Of a DNA stretch of 34,729 nt, positions 9,288-21,464 are shown piece after piece. The first letter of the stretch is position 1; each line of letters begins with the position of its first letter. The DNA is from an uncultured Granulosicoccaceae bacterium. Its GTDB lineage: Bacteria > Pseudomonadota > Gammaproteobacteria > Granulosicoccales > Granulosicoccaceae. The translations under genes and the position numbers were made by a program. The notes under the pieces are model-generated. The model was not told where the DNA came from. It saw only the letters and a program-made list of their open reading frames with translations, and did no database searches. The stretch covers positions 1 to 34,729 of the forward strand of contig CALHRQ010000323.1 of assembly GCA_938038175.1 (NCBI GenBank), given 5' to 3'.

Positions 9288-10394
9288 ATGGCCAATGTGG
9301 AGTTGAAAAGCGCAGTCAAGCGATTTGGTGATATTACTGTCGTTCATGGTATTGATTTGACGCTGGACAGTGGCGAATTCGTTGTGTTTGTAGGCCCGTC
9401 TGGCTGTGGCAAGTCGACACTGCTCAGGATGATTGCCGGTCTTGAGGATCTCAGTGACGGTCAGGTGCATATTGCGGACCGTGACGTGACCAGCCTGCCG
9501 GCGGTTGATCGCGGCATCGCGATGGTGTTTCAGTCTTATGCACTGTATCCACACATGACTGTTGCACAAAACATGGGCTTTGGTCTGCGCATGAATGGCG
9601 TCGATAAGAAAACCGTGAACGAAAAAGTCATGCGTGCTGCAAAAACCTTACAGCTCGATGCACTATTGGATCGGAAGCCTGCCAACATGTCAGGTGGGCA
9701 ACGTCAGCGTGTGGCTATTGGCCGGGCGATTGTACGTGACCCGGATGTGTTTTTATTCGATGAGCCCTTATCCAACCTGGATGCGGAGCTCCGAGTAGAG
9801 ATGCGCTTGCAGATTGCTCGTTTACACAAAGAGCTTAGCGCCACCATGATTTACGTAACCCACGATCAAGTAGAAGCCATGACGATGGCCGATAAAATTG
9901 TTGTTTTACGCGATGGCTTGGTAGAGCAGGTGGGCAGTCCGCTGGAGCTTTACCATCATCCCCAGAATCTATTTGTCGCAGGCTTTATTGGTTCGCCACG
10001 CATGAACCTCATGCAGGCGACTCTGCAGGAAGGCTCAGCTACAAGTGCGCGTGTTGAATTGCACGGTAACGTGTCTGTCACTATTCCTGTTAACGCCGAA
10101 AATGCAACTCCAGGGAGCAGCGTGACTGTGGGAGTACGGCCAGAAGATCTTGGCAAAGACGGTGGTGGCATTTCATTGCCTATGCAGGTCGATGTGGCTG
10201 AGAGGTTAGGTGGCAGCACCTACCTTTATGGCCAATGTGCAGGTCTGGATAATTTTGTTGTTCAACGTCCGGGTCTTGAAAGCACAGAGGGTGGCCAGAC
10301 GGTACAAGTCCAGATTACTGAGGCAGATTGTCATGTGTTTGGTTCAGATGGTAAAGTATTTCCCCGTCTTACTAATGCGGGCAAGCCAGGCTGA
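9288..10394 (+). CDS. ABC transporter ATP-binding protein, sugar importer type (MsmK/UgpC/MalK-like)
   Basis: 368 aa; Walker A GPSGCGKSTLLRMIAGLE, signature NMSGGQRQRVAIGRAI, Walker B DVFLFDEPLSNLDAELR, C-terminal TOBE region. Confidence 0.96.
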   Translation: MANVELKSAVKRFGDITVVHGIDLTLDSGEFVVFVGPSGCGKSTLLRMIAGLEDLSDGQVHIADRDVTSLPAVDRGIAMVFQSYALYPHMTVAQNMGFGLRMNGVDKKTVNEKVMRAAKTLQLDALLDRKPANMSGGQRQRVAIGRAIVRDPDVFLFDEPLSNLDAELRVEMRLQIARLHKELSATMIYVTHDQVEAMTMADKIVVLRDGLVEQVGSPLELYHHPQNLFVAGFIGSPRMNLMQATLQEGSATSARVELHGNVSVTIPVNAENATPGSSVTVGVRPEDLGKDGGGISLPMQVDVAERLGGSTYLYGQCAGLDNFVVQRPGLESTEGGQTVQVQITEADCHVFGSDGKVFPRLTNAGKPG

Positions 10395-10762
10395 CAGTAC
10401 AGGAGCAAAACGCACTTAATTACGAAGCCCTATCTGCAAGATAAAGATGTAGGTAAGTATATCAATGCCAACCTGCTTGAAATTTCAGGTATTTCTCGTT
10501 CGTTGACTACTTAGACGTTTAAGGCATTTTAATTTAACGAAAACGTTCCCTGTTGTCGGTACAGTACCCAGCGTGATTCGCCAGGTTTAGCAGATCACCC
10601 CGGTTTAATGGTTGTGGCCTTTTCACTCTGAAGAATATCGAACCACGCTAAATCCGGAATCTATTGTAAATCCAGAATCGGCAATTAGCTGATACTCTTC
10701 AGGGCCAGCTGGTCGGCACATAGCAACATGGCTATCTTCTAGCTCTATTGTATCGTCCATGA

Positions 10763-12130
10763 TCAGCTGCAGCCGATAATTGCCTGCACATCATTCAAAG
10801 CATCTGTCACAGCATCAAACATCACGTCTATTTGCTCTTCATCAATAATCAATGGTGGACAAAAAGCGACACTGTCTCCAGGTGTTGCACGCAAAATCAA
10901 GCCATGGTTTCTGGCAGCGTTGGCAACCTGTGCGGCTATTTTATCCGTTGCTGGGTACTGGTCTTTTGTGTTTTTGTCCTGCACGATATCTATCGCACCT
11001 ATTAAACCTACAGAGCGTGCATTGCCAACCAGTGCATGATTAGCAAGTGCTTGCACTCTTGCTTCAAACAAGCTTGATCTGGCCTGCACATGACCGACAA
11101 TATCGCGCTCCTCGTAAATTTTTAATGTTTCCAGCGCCACGCTCGCACTAACAGGGTGACCGCCATAAGTATTGCCAGTACCAAACATACCAAGCTCATC
11201 GCTGTATCGGGTAAAGACGTCAACCAAAGCATCGGTAACGAGGACTGCGCCAATGGGTAAATAGGCAGATGAAAGTTGTTTTGCACAAGTGATAATGTCG
11301 GGTTGAATCTTATAGGTATCGCTTCCCCACCAGTTGCCAGTTCGGGCAAAACCGCATATGACTTCATCGGCAATAAAAAGGATGTCGTGACGTTTGAGTA
11401 CCGATTGTATTTTTTCAAAATAGCCTTCGGGTGGAATAAGAACACCACCAGCACCCATTACGGGCTCAGCAATAAAGGCTGCGATTGTGTCAGCTCCAGC
11501 GGCGAGTATTTGTTCTTCGAGTTCTGCGGCAAGGCGTGAGGAAAACTCTGCTTCCGTTTCGCCGGTTTTAGCGTAACGATAAGCGTGCGGAGTGCCGGTA
11601 TGGATCACCGAAATCGCCGGTAGATCAAAGCCGTTTTGCACATACGGCAAGCCTGTGAGACTGCCAGCGGCGACTGTTACGCCATGGTAAGCACGCTCGC
11701 GAGCAATGATCGTTTTCTTTTTCGGCTTGCCGAGTGCGTTGTTGTAAAACCACACCATTTTTATCGCAAGATCCACGGCCTCAGAGCCAGAATTCACAGG
11801 GAACACTTTGCCAAAGCCTGCCGGTGCATGTTCAATCAGTTTTTCGCTGAGTTCGATAACGGCTTCAGTGGAGCGGTGTGTAAACTGATGCGTAAAGGGC
11901 AGTTCTTGAAACTGTGCTTGTGCAGCATCAATCAGGCGCTGCTCACTAAAGCCCAGCGAAGTACACCAGAGACCGCTCATACCTTCTATGTATTTATTAC
12001 CATGATCGTCCCATACATGGATGCCTTCACCACGATTGATAATAAACGGCCCTTTTTCCTGATGTGCCGATAGATCTGTAAAAGGATGTAATGCAAATCG
12101 TTTGTCTTTCTCGGCAAGATTAGATGCCAT
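10763..12130 (-). CDS. Class III PLP-dependent aminotransferase (omega-transaminase like)
   Basis: 455 aa; HPFTDLSAHQEKGPFIINRGEGIHVWDDHGNKYIEGMSGLW, NSGSEAVDLAIK, ILFIADEVICGFARTG, DIITCAKQLSSAYLPIGAV (catalytic Lys). Substrate not assignable. Confidence 0.93.
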   Translation of the reverse strand: MASNLAEKDKRFALHPFTDLSAHQEKGPFIINRGEGIHVWDDHGNKYIEGMSGLWCTSLGFSEQRLIDAAQAQFQELPFTHQFTHRSTEAVIELSEKLIEHAPAGFGKVFPVNSGSEAVDLAIKMVWFYNNALGKPKKKTIIARERAYHGVTVAAGSLTGLPYVQNGFDLPAISVIHTGTPHAYRYAKTGETEAEFSSRLAAELEEQILAAGADTIAAFIAEPVMGAGGVLIPPEGYFEKIQSVLKRHDILFIADEVICGFARTGNWWGSDTYKIQPDIITCAKQLSSAYLPIGAVLVTDALVDVFTRYSDELGMFGTGNTYGGHPVSASVALETLKIYEERDIVGHVQARSSLFEARVQALANHALVGNARSVGLIGAIDIVQDKNTKDQYPATDKIAAQVANAARNHGLILRATPGDSVAFCPPLIIDEEQIDVMFDAVTDALNDVQAIIGCS

Positions 12131-12203
12131 GATGTCAGCTCCGAGTTAAATCGTGTTTGGTTTGTTCTATGTAGATCGGTTTTCAATTCGGCAATGGAGA
12201 CAG

Positions 12204-12881
12204 CTAAATAAACGTCAGTAGTTTGAGATCATCTGTTTGCTCCAAATGAGAGCGCGTATTGTAGTCGAGTAAAATTGTGCGACCAGCCTCTAGCTTTATA
12301 GTGGATACTGAGGCATTGTATAGATGCCAGATTTTATTCATTGCTTTGTCAAAATCCAGTTGCAGGCACTGCTTCATCACTGTAGCGATAACGCCGCCAG
12401 AGGTAAAAAAGACAGCCGTTTCACGAGGGCCCAAATTACTCGCAGCTTGTCGTATCGCAGTCCAGCCACGCTGTTCAAATTGCTGCCAGCTTTCTGCACC
12501 ATCGAGAATCTGCGGTGTTGCATCTCGCCAGCGTGCCATAATTTCGCAGTAATCGCTAAATTGCAAATTTTCTGGCATATCACTGGTTTTACCGCTGGCA
12601 AACAACCGATCAATCACAGTGTGATCGTACTCGTTTAACGCCGGTAATGTGTGCAATGGTAGTGTAATTCCAGCACTATCCAGAGTGATAATCGCGGTAT
12701 CTTGCTGGCGCTCTAGCGTGCCGGCATGCACGTATTCAGCTTTGAAGCCAATTCTCTTCCAGTGTTCACCGAGTAATGCAGATTGATGACGACCCAGTGG
12801 AGATAGCCTATCGTAATTGTCGGTACCTGCAGATGCCTGGCCGTGCCTGACCAGCACTATTTTTGCCATTTGTTTGCCCAC
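12204..12881 (-). CDS. Histidine phosphatase family protein
   Basis: 225 aa; KIVLVRHGQAS and LERQQDTA motifs. Start may be the internal Met of MAKIV. Confidence 0.88.
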   Translation of the reverse strand: MGKQMAKIVLVRHGQASAGTDNYDRLSPLGRHQSALLGEHWKRIGFKAEYVHAGTLERQQDTAIITLDSAGITLPLHTLPALNEYDHTVIDRLFASGKTSDMPENLQFSDYCEIMARWRDATPQILDGAESWQQFEQRGWTAIRQAASNLGPRETAVFFTSGGVIATVMKQCLQLDFDKAMNKIWHLYNASVSTIKLEAGRTILLDYNTRSHLEQTDDLKLLTFI

Positions 12882-13082
12882 TTGAATGTGCGTAAGGCGT
12901 CAGTTTAGGCCTTATACCCGAACAATGCACAAACCCCGGCTTGCTTCGCACTGCGATGATAGTCACACGGCGGATTAATTTTGAGAGCTGGCACGGTAAA
13001 ACCAGAGGTTCGCGCAAAAGAGCGATACTGGCGGGACCGTTACCACATATGACGTCGGTTTACTCCAAAAGTCGATTTAACT

Positions 13083-13553
13083 ATGGCTGCAAATGCACAG
13101 CATATTACCCAGGCAACTGAAGAAAAACGAATGAGTCTGAAAGCAGGTGGCCAGGATGGTCATTATATGAAGCGGATATTACTGGTGGATAATCAGGCGC
13201 ATGTATTACGCGTCATGAAACTTAGCCTTGATCGTAATGGTTATGAAGTTGATACTGCCCTTAGTGGCGAGGTCGCTTTAAATATGATGGCTGAAGAACA
13301 CTATGACGTTGTAATCTCGGATCATAAGCTTGAAAAAATGAACGGGCCCCAATTCTTTGCTTCTATCGAGGAGCGTTTTGGCAGCGCTGGACCATTAAAA
13401 TTTTTAATCACTGATGAGCATATGGACAGTGCTGATAACGACGGTGCCTGGGCAAGTGATACGTGCAAATCTGAATTAATTGAAAAGCCAATTAGTTTGC
13501 GTTGGTTGATTGCAAGGCTGAATGAGTTTTTTGGCCACTACAAGACCGCATGA
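13083..13553 (+). CDS. Stand-alone response-regulator receiver domain protein
   Basis: RILLVDNQAHVLRVMKLSLDRNGYEVDTALSGEVALNMMAEEHYDVVISDHKLEKMNG...ITDEH...LIEKPIS: receiver fold with Asp, Thr and Lys; no output domain. Start may be MKRILLVDN at 13167. Confidence 0.85.
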   Translation: MAANAQHITQATEEKRMSLKAGGQDGHYMKRILLVDNQAHVLRVMKLSLDRNGYEVDTALSGEVALNMMAEEHYDVVISDHKLEKMNGPQFFASIEERFGSAGPLKFLITDEHMDSADNDGAWASDTCKSELIEKPISLRWLIARLNEFFGHYKTA

Positions 13554-13627
13554 AACTGACACATCGTAAAGCTTCAGCAATTCACTTGCGCTGGCAAAAT
13601 TCACGATAATCTATCTATCCTCGCATC

Positions 13628-13897
13628 TCACTCCGGTTTTCGAAAGCTCATACAAATATTAGCGAATACACTTGCTATAATTGCCATAAGTATCGCAGCT
13701 AACAGTGCATTCATCAGCGGGTCAGACGTAAACTTGTAATCCAGAGCGTCTCTTAATATCAGACCAAAGAACGCACCCGCAACACCAATTCCAACAGCAA
13801 AAATAGCTTTTAATGAGCTGCGGGTAAACAGCCAGTTTATGCCCAGTCCAATGCCTGCTCCTAATAGTGCCAATATAAATGGTGCGATAATGCGCAT
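13628..13897 (-). CDS. Small hydrophobic membrane protein of unknown function
   Basis: 89 aa, multiple Gly/Ala/Ile-rich predicted TM segments; no overlapping better ORF. Confidence 0.65.
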   Translation of the reverse strand: MRIIAPFILALLGAGIGLGINWLFTRSSLKAIFAVGIGVAGAFFGLILRDALDYKFTSDPLMNALLAAILMAIIASVFANICMSFRKPE

Positions 13898-13952
13898 ACG
13901 TTTTCCTTTGCTAAGATATTGTTGCCAGCGTACAAGCTTTGCCTGATCACTT

Positions 13953-14016
13953 TGAGCCGTAAATTCTGAGCCGTAATTTCTGAGCCGTAATGTCTGAGCC
14001 GTAAATTCTGAGCCGG
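13953..14016. repeat. Tandem repeat, 14-bp unit TGAGCCGTAAATTC, about 4.5 copies
   Basis: tgagccgtaaattc / tgagccgtaatttc / tgagccgtaatgtc / tgagccgtaaattc / tgagccgg, read directly. Confidence 0.95.
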
Positions 14017-14127
14017 ACTAACATCACGAATATATGAGATTAGACATACAAGGCGCATGTATTTTTTACGTTCCTTATTCTATTGAACTCTAATTTTAAT
14101 GAATTCTATTCCAACGAAAAAAATTCG

Positions 14128-15171
14128 ATGAAAACAGATTCAGGTTCTCATTCAATTTCAATTATGCGTGGCGTTGGCCTGTCTTTAGTGGGCTTCGCTC
14201 TGTTTTCTTTGCACGATGCACTTATCAAGAGTATCGAAGGTGTACCGGTATATCAATCGGTATTCTTCGTTGTTTTGTTCAGTTTTGTCCCTTTTGTGGT
14301 GATTCTGGCGATGAGCTCTCAAGAGCGCAGCCTCAGGCCAAATCTGCCTGGGCTGGTGGCTTTGCGATGTTTGTTCACGGTAGGTTCTTTACTAAGTGTC
14401 TTCTATGCTTTCAGTAATGTGCCAATGGCCCAGGCCTATTCATTACTGTTCTCAGCACCTCTTCTTATTACATTACTCTCTATTCCGATCCTGGGAGAGC
14501 GGGTCAGGTTTGTCCGCTGGATTGCCATCCTCTTGGGTATGGGGGGCATTGTGATCGTACTGCAGCCAGCTTCAGTGCCATTTTCGGCAGGCCATGTCGC
14601 AGCACTGACGGCCGCTTTTTGCGTTGCGTGCTCCTCGGTTGTTACCCGTAAAATAGGTAGTCGAGAACATAGCGCTACATTGTTGCTCTACCCAATGCTG
14701 GTCAATGTTCTTGTCAGTGGTGTACTGACCATGTTTGATTATCAGCCTCTGCCGGGCGATGTGCTGTTAAAGATGTGTGGCATCGGACTTTTGAGTGTGC
14801 TCGCGCAAATCTTGATAATCAACGCTTATCGCGCATGCGAAGCGCAATACATCGCTCCGATGCAGTACAGCCAGATGTTATGGGCAATTTTTTATGGCGG
14901 TTTGTTTTTCAACGAAGCCATCAACAGCAATGTTTTATTAGGTAGCGTTGTTATTGTGGCATCGGGTCTACTTTTTATTTGGCGCGAGTTGATTGCCTCG
15001 GTGTCACAGCCTGTTCTGCGCACTCGAAATTTGCGTGTTGCCGGTGGACCACAAGCTATTTCGGCAGAGTCTGACGTAAAAGGGATGTCTTCGAAAACGG
15101 CACACCAACCTTCTGGTTCGGATGCTGGCGCTAGTGGCTCAGATTCAACCAAGAGCGCTAACGGCAAATGA
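14128..15171 (+). CDS. EamA/DMT family transporter
   Basis: About 10 TM segments; GVGLSLVGFALFSLHDALIKS, YAFSNVPMAQAYSLLFSAPLLITLLSIPILGERV. The track starts at 14083 with TTG; the ATG at 14128 is likelier. Confidence 0.88.
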   Translation: MKTDSGSHSISIMRGVGLSLVGFALFSLHDALIKSIEGVPVYQSVFFVVLFSFVPFVVILAMSSQERSLRPNLPGLVALRCLFTVGSLLSVFYAFSNVPMAQAYSLLFSAPLLITLLSIPILGERVRFVRWIAILLGMGGIVIVLQPASVPFSAGHVAALTAAFCVACSSVVTRKIGSREHSATLLLYPMLVNVLVSGVLTMFDYQPLPGDVLLKMCGIGLLSVLAQILIINAYRACEAQYIAPMQYSQMLWAIFYGGLFFNEAINSNVLLGSVVIVASGLLFIWRELIASVSQPVLRTRNLRVAGGPQAISAESDVKGMSSKTAHQPSGSDAGASGSDSTKSANGK

Positions 15172-15320
15172 GCGTAACCTTTGCGTGGCGACATCAACTG
15201 GATTAACCATGGTGAACTCGACTGGCGGTACAGCCGCTGCAGATGTTGAAACAGAAGCAGTTGAAACAACCCAATCGGGCCATCACGGTGCGCAGGGTTC
15301 GCCCTTATAATGAAGCCGTT

Positions 15321-15560
15321 ATGACAATAGACATTGAGAATTTGTCAGAGGCTGTGATTGCGGCGGCCAGTATGCGGATGCCCTTCGGCAAATTTGAGGG
15401 AACCCGTTTAATCGATTTGCCGGAACCTTATGTAGTCTGGTTTAAATCGCAAGGTTTTCCGCGTGGAAAGCTGGGTGAGCAAATGGCCTTAATTTATGAA
15501 ATCAAAGCTAACGGCCTGGAAAAACTTATCAGACCGTTATTGGATGAGCCCAAAAGATAA
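15321..15560 (+). CDS. DUF3820 family protein
   Basis: MPFGKFEGTRLIDLPEPYVVWFKSQGFPRGKLGEQMALIYEIKANGLEKLI is characteristic of DUF3820; ATG at 15321 preferred to the track's start at 15243. Confidence 0.85.
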   Translation: MTIDIENLSEAVIAAASMRMPFGKFEGTRLIDLPEPYVVWFKSQGFPRGKLGEQMALIYEIKANGLEKLIRPLLDEPKR

Positions 15561-15633
15561 AAAGTACCGGTTCTAAGCGCAGTTTACGCCCCCAAGCCTT
15601 GACCCAGCAGGTCTGGCTGGTTACTCTTTGAGC

Positions 15634-15696
15634 ATGACGACTCTCACCGTTCTCCTGCTCCTTATGTACCCGGCCTCTATTCAGGGTGCCGGGTAA
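15634..15696 (+). CDS. Candidate leucine leader (attenuator) peptide MTTLTVLLLLMYPASIQGAG upstream of leuA
   Basis: Manual translation; four consecutive Leu codons CTC-CTG-CTC-CTT (15652-15663), immediately followed by an 8-bp inverted repeat TACCCGGC(15667-15674)/GCCGGGTA(15688-15695). Below the track's length cutoff. Shine-Dalgarno is weak. Confidence 0.65.
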   Translation: MTTLTVLLLLMYPASIQGAG

Positions 15697-15714
15697 CCAA
15701 TATTATTCCCGTTA

Positions 15715-15791
15715 CTGAGTGTGGTTTAGTGCGCATCTGAGGAGTTTTACTGCTCTTATCCGAATCCACACTTAAAATGGGTAGCACTCAG
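15715..15791 (+). promoter_or_regulatory. Candidate mutually exclusive RNA pairings in the leuA leader
   Basis: CTGAGTG(15715-15721)/CACTCAG(15785-15791) overlaps AGTGTGG(15718-15724)/CCACACT(15766-15772), so both cannot form together. Confidence 0.4.
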
Positions 15792-15864
15792 AAAACAGGC
15801 GATGTTCAAACCCTGTTTCCTGGGACACTATCGAATTAAGCCGGCTCAACAAGCCATTTCGTGA

Positions 15865-17718
<1,854 letters not shown>

Positions 17719-17760
17719 CAAAACCCTCGGCCTTAAAATAAAAAAAGACAAGCTAAGCCA

Positions 17761-20067
17761 ATGAGTAAGAAATTTGATAAGGATGCGATCAACTACCATC
17801 GCTATCCCGTGCCTGGCAAACTTGAAATCAGTGCTACCAAGCGCATGGTTAATCAACGTGACTTGTCGCTTGCCTATTCTCCTGGAGTTGCCGCTGCTTG
17901 TCGTGAGATCGTTGATGATCCGATGCAGGTAAGTGAACTTACTGCAAGGGCTAATCTGGTTGCGGTAATTACCAACGGTACTGCAGTATTGGGCCTGGGT
18001 TCAATTGGTGCGCTGGCCTCAAAGCCTGTAATGGAAGGTAAGGCTGTGCTGTTTAAAAAGTTCGCTAATGTTGATGTGTTCGACATTGAACTTGATACCA
18101 CGGATGTTGATCGTTTTGTGGATGCAGTTGCCTTGATGGAACCCACGTTTGGTGGCGTTAATCTTGAAGATATTAAAGCACCCGAATGCTTTTTGATTGA
18201 AGAAAAGCTGCGTGAGCGCATGAATATACCGGTTTTCCATGATGATCAGCATGGAACTGCGATTGTTGTTGCCGCGGCCATTCGTAATGGCTTGCGTTTG
18301 GTTGAGAAGGATCTTTCCGATGTAAAACTGGTTTGTTCTGGTGCAGGAGCTGCCGCACTGGCGTGCTTGAATTTACTCGTATTTATGGGATTGAAAAAAG
18401 AAAACATCACGGCCGTAGATGTGAATGGCGTAATACACACTGAACGCCAACCTCCTGTTGACAAGTATCAGTCCGTGTTCGCGCGAAAAACGGATGCACG
18501 TGTTCTGGATGATGTTATTGACAATGCAGATGTGTTTCTTGGTTTGTCAGCACCCAATGTTCTAAAAGCTACGCAAGTTGCGCGAATGGCACCAAACCCG
18601 TTTATTCTAGCGCTAGCTAACCCTGACCCCGAAATAAACCCTGAAGAAGTACACAAGGTGAGGGACGATGCGATTGTGGCAACTGGTCGCTCCGACTTTC
18701 CTAATCAGGTTAATAATGTTTTGTGCTTTCCTTTTTTGTTTAGAGGCGCATTGGATGTTGGTGCAACAGAAATTAACTCAGACATGCAAGCTGCTTGTGT
18801 TGAAGCCATCGCCGATATCGCGACAAAAGAAGCGTCTGATGTGGTTTCTGCTGCCTATGGCGGTGAGCCATTTCGCTTTGGTCGAGATTATTTAATCCCT
18901 AAGCCATTCGATCCTCGGTTAATGATGGACATCCCGCCCAGAGTTGCCAGGGCAGCCATGGACAGTGGGGTGGCAACGCGTCCTATTGACGATTTTGAAG
19001 CCTATCGTCGCAGGCTGCGAGAGTTTGTATTCCGATCTGGTCTTGTCATGAAGCCGGTTTTTGAACAAGCCCAGGCCAATATGCAGAAGGTGGTGTTAGC
19101 CGAAGGCGAATCTTCACGTGTGCTTAATGCCGCACAGATTTTGGTAGATGATTCGATATGTCGGCCTTTGTTATTAGGGCGAGTCGATATCATACAAAGC
19201 AAGATTAAAGAAATGGGATTGCGCTTAACCATTGGCGATGGCTTTGATGTGCTTGATCCTGCTGACAACCCGGACTTTGACAGACATGTTGATCTTTATC
19301 ATCGGCAAATGCAACGCGCTGGTGTTTCGCCGGAATATGCGTCTAATGTCATTCGCACCCGAACCACAGCACTGGGTGCGCTACTGTTGCGGCATTTTGA
19401 GGCGGACGCCATGGTGTGTGGTACTCAGGGCGCTTATGCTCGACACTTACGGTATCTGTGCGACATCATCGGTATTAGAGAAGACGTCAGTGATGTTTCA
19501 GCGCTGATTCTGATGATCCTTAACACAGGTACTCTGTTTTTAACCGATACGCATGTCACTGTTGAGCCTACTGCAGAAGAAATCGCCGAAACCTCAGCGA
19601 TGGCAGCGAATATTGTAAAACGCTTTGGTATGGTGCCTAAAGTGGCATTATTGTCTCACTCTAACTTTGGTAGCCGAAACAACGACAGCGCCAAAAAAAT
19701 GCGACAGGCGCGTGAAATCATTCAAGCGCGTTACCCCAATCTGTCCGTTGAAGGTGAAATGCACGCAGATGCCGCTTTGTCTGAAGAAACGCGTAAGCGG
19801 GTGTTTCCTAATTCAGCTTATAACGGCGCTGCAAACCTGCTGATGATGCCCAACCTTGATTCTGCCAATATCGCTTATAACCTGGTGAAAACCGTTAGCG
19901 ATGGGTTGCCTGTTGGTCCTATTTTGATGGGTTTGCAGCGTCCAGCTCACGTTGTAACAGAATCCACCTCAGTGCGCGGAATTGTAAACCTTTGTGCGAT
20001 TGCAGCAGTGGATGCCATTGATTATAAAACGGCTAACCCTTCGAGACGGTCGGCTGAGAAGGCCTAG
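17761..20067 (+). CDS. maeB: NADP-dependent malic enzyme with C-terminal phosphotransacetylase-like domain
   Basis: 768 aa; [37 protein letters not shown]-terminal PTA-like region ([20 protein letters not shown]...[15 protein letters not shown]). Confidence 0.95.
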   Translation: MSKKFDKDAINYHRYPVPGKLEISATKRMVNQRDLSLAYSPGVAAACREIVDDPMQVSELTARANLVAVITNGTAVLGLGSIGALASKPVMEGKAVLFKKFANVDVFDIELDTTDVDRFVDAVALMEPTFGGVNLEDIKAPECFLIEEKLRERMNIPVFHDDQHGTAIVVAAAIRNGLRLVEKDLSDVKLVCSGAGAAALACLNLLVFMGLKKENITAVDVNGVIHTERQPPVDKYQSVFARKTDARVLDDVIDNADVFLGLSAPNVLKATQVARMAPNPFILALANPDPEINPEEVHKVRDDAIVATGRSDFPNQVNNVLCFPFLFRGALDVGATEINSDMQAACVEAIADIATKEASDVVSAAYGGEPFRFGRDYLIPKPFDPRLMMDIPPRVARAAMDSGVATRPIDDFEAYRRRLREFVFRSGLVMKPVFEQAQANMQKVVLAEGESSRVLNAAQILVDDSICRPLLLGRVDIIQSKIKEMGLRLTIGDGFDVLDPADNPDFDRHVDLYHRQMQRAGVSPEYASNVIRTRTTALGALLLRHFEADAMVCGTQGAYARHLRYLCDIIGIREDVSDVSALILMILNTGTLFLTDTHVTVEPTAEEIAETSAMAANIVKRFGMVPKVALLSHSNFGSRNNDSAKKMRQAREIIQARYPNLSVEGEMHADAALSEETRKRVFPNSAYNGAANLLMMPNLDSANIAYNLVKTVSDGLPVGPILMGLQRPAHVVTESTSVRGIVNLCAIAAVDAIDYKTANPSRRSAEKA

Positions 20068-20275
20068 GCGCAATTGTGCTAATACCTGCTTGTTTTCCCG
20101 GTTACCGTCGCTGTTGCCATTAAGGTTGTGGTTTCATTTTTGTTTGCAGTAGTATTCCGGCTATCCGGTGTTGAGCTGTGTTATCCGCTTGATAAGGTTA
20201 TTCTGTTTACTCGGATAGTGCGCATGCTGCGCGCTTACTGCTAACATGCTGTTATTGAATTGAAATAGGCAAGGC

Positions 20276-20632
20276 ATGGAACTCGAATTTTTTTTGAACC
20301 GATTGGCAACCCAGCCGGAAACGATTGAATTTCCGGACGTCGTAGCACTGATTAACCGTTTGTATACGTATGTGCCAACTGGTTTTCGCAATCATGAACT
20401 CATCAATGAAGCTGGCCAGAATACCGGGTCGTGTAAATTGTTTGCGTTTGCGCGGCTACATGATTTAAACGAAGATCAAACGCTTGCATGCTTTGGCGCG
20501 TACTATCGCGCCGATGTCCTTAAAAGCCCCGATGGTGATAGCCACCCGAACATTCGCCAGTTTATGGAAACCGGCTGGAGTGGAATTGAGTTTGAGGGTG
20601 TGCCTTTGCGCGCCAGGCACCCGACTGATTAG
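20276..20632 (+). CDS. HopJ type III effector family protein (likely housekeeping homologue)
   Basis: 118 aa; FPDVVALINRLYTYVPTGFRNHELINEAGQNTGSCKLFAFARLHDLNEDQTLACFGAYYR..VL.SPDGDSHPNIRQFM matches the HopJ family pattern. Confidence 0.87.
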   Translation: MELEFFLNRLATQPETIEFPDVVALINRLYTYVPTGFRNHELINEAGQNTGSCKLFAFARLHDLNEDQTLACFGAYYRADVLKSPDGDSHPNIRQFMETGWSGIEFEGVPLRARHPTD

Positions 20633-20706
20633 TACTGGCTGCTCAGCACGCTTCAAAAGTACATTCGACACAAAATGACGAAAGTAAAAAGGGTGGTCTG
20701 ATTGAA

Positions 20707-21435
20707 TTAGGCAAAAACCCCCAATAGGCCAGTCACCAGGCCGATCCCCCCACCAAACACACCGCCCCAAACCACAAGCCAACCCAGATGTTTACGAATC
20801 ATCTGCTTCATGATATCGCGTACCATTTCCGGTGTGAGTTCATCAAGTCGTGCACGTAATACCGCGTCCAGTCGATGTAGAAACTGCTCACTGGTGGTCA
20901 TTCTACTAATCTGTTGATTAACCGCTTGGGTAAAGCGCGGCGATGCTGCGGCGTCCTCGAGAAACTTACCCATACGTTTTTTGAACGGTTCTCGCATGGA
21001 GTCCAATGCAGTTTCGCCGCCTATCATGCCAAGCATTGAACCAAAAGAGGATTCCATTACTGTTGCAACTAACTGATCGTATGCGGCATCCAAGTCCACA
21101 CTGGCAAGCAGGGGTTTTAAATCAATATCAAGCTGAGCATCAAGTGTATCTGTTGCGAGAACCTTCTCTACCCTGTCTTTACTGAACAAGTGTTCATGCA
21201 CCATCTTCATGATGCTTTCTTTAAATTGTTCGAAGTGTAAAACAATAACGCCGCTGCCATATAGGCCAGGTACACGTTCAAACAGCATATGCACAGCAAG
21301 CCAATTGGTGAGTGCACCTGATAGTGCAAACAATCCAGTGCTTAATACAATATGTCTGAAGGGTTCTGGTAGTAAAAAGCTAAGCGCAATCAGTAAAAGT
21401 GCGATCAGGTTTGGAACCGTATTTTTATTGATCAT
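20707..21435 (-). CDS. DUF445 family membrane protein
   Basis: 242 aa; LFALSGALTNWLAVHMLFERVPGLYGSGVI typical of DUF445. Confidence 0.88.
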   Translation of the reverse strand: MINKNTVPNLIALLLIALSFLLPEPFRHIVLSTGLFALSGALTNWLAVHMLFERVPGLYGSGVIVLHFEQFKESIMKMVHEHLFSKDRVEKVLATDTLDAQLDIDLKPLLASVDLDAAYDQLVATVMESSFGSMLGMIGGETALDSMREPFKKRMGKFLEDAAASPRFTQAVNQQISRMTTSEQFLHRLDAVLRARLDELTPEMVRDIMKQMIRKHLGWLVVWGGVFGGGIGLVTGLLGVFA

Positions 21436-21464
21436 GGTTGTTGGAAAAAATGGGTCTTGTCAGT

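Noticed and set aside
10650-10680. 13-bp direct repeat taaatccggaatc / taaatccagaatc, period 18
   Set aside because: Only two short copies in AT-rich intergenic DNA; easily by chance.
20276-20632. HopJ-like gene as evidence of a type III secretion effector
   Set aside because: The family name is misleading; homologues are widespread in non-pathogens and no secretion genes are visible.
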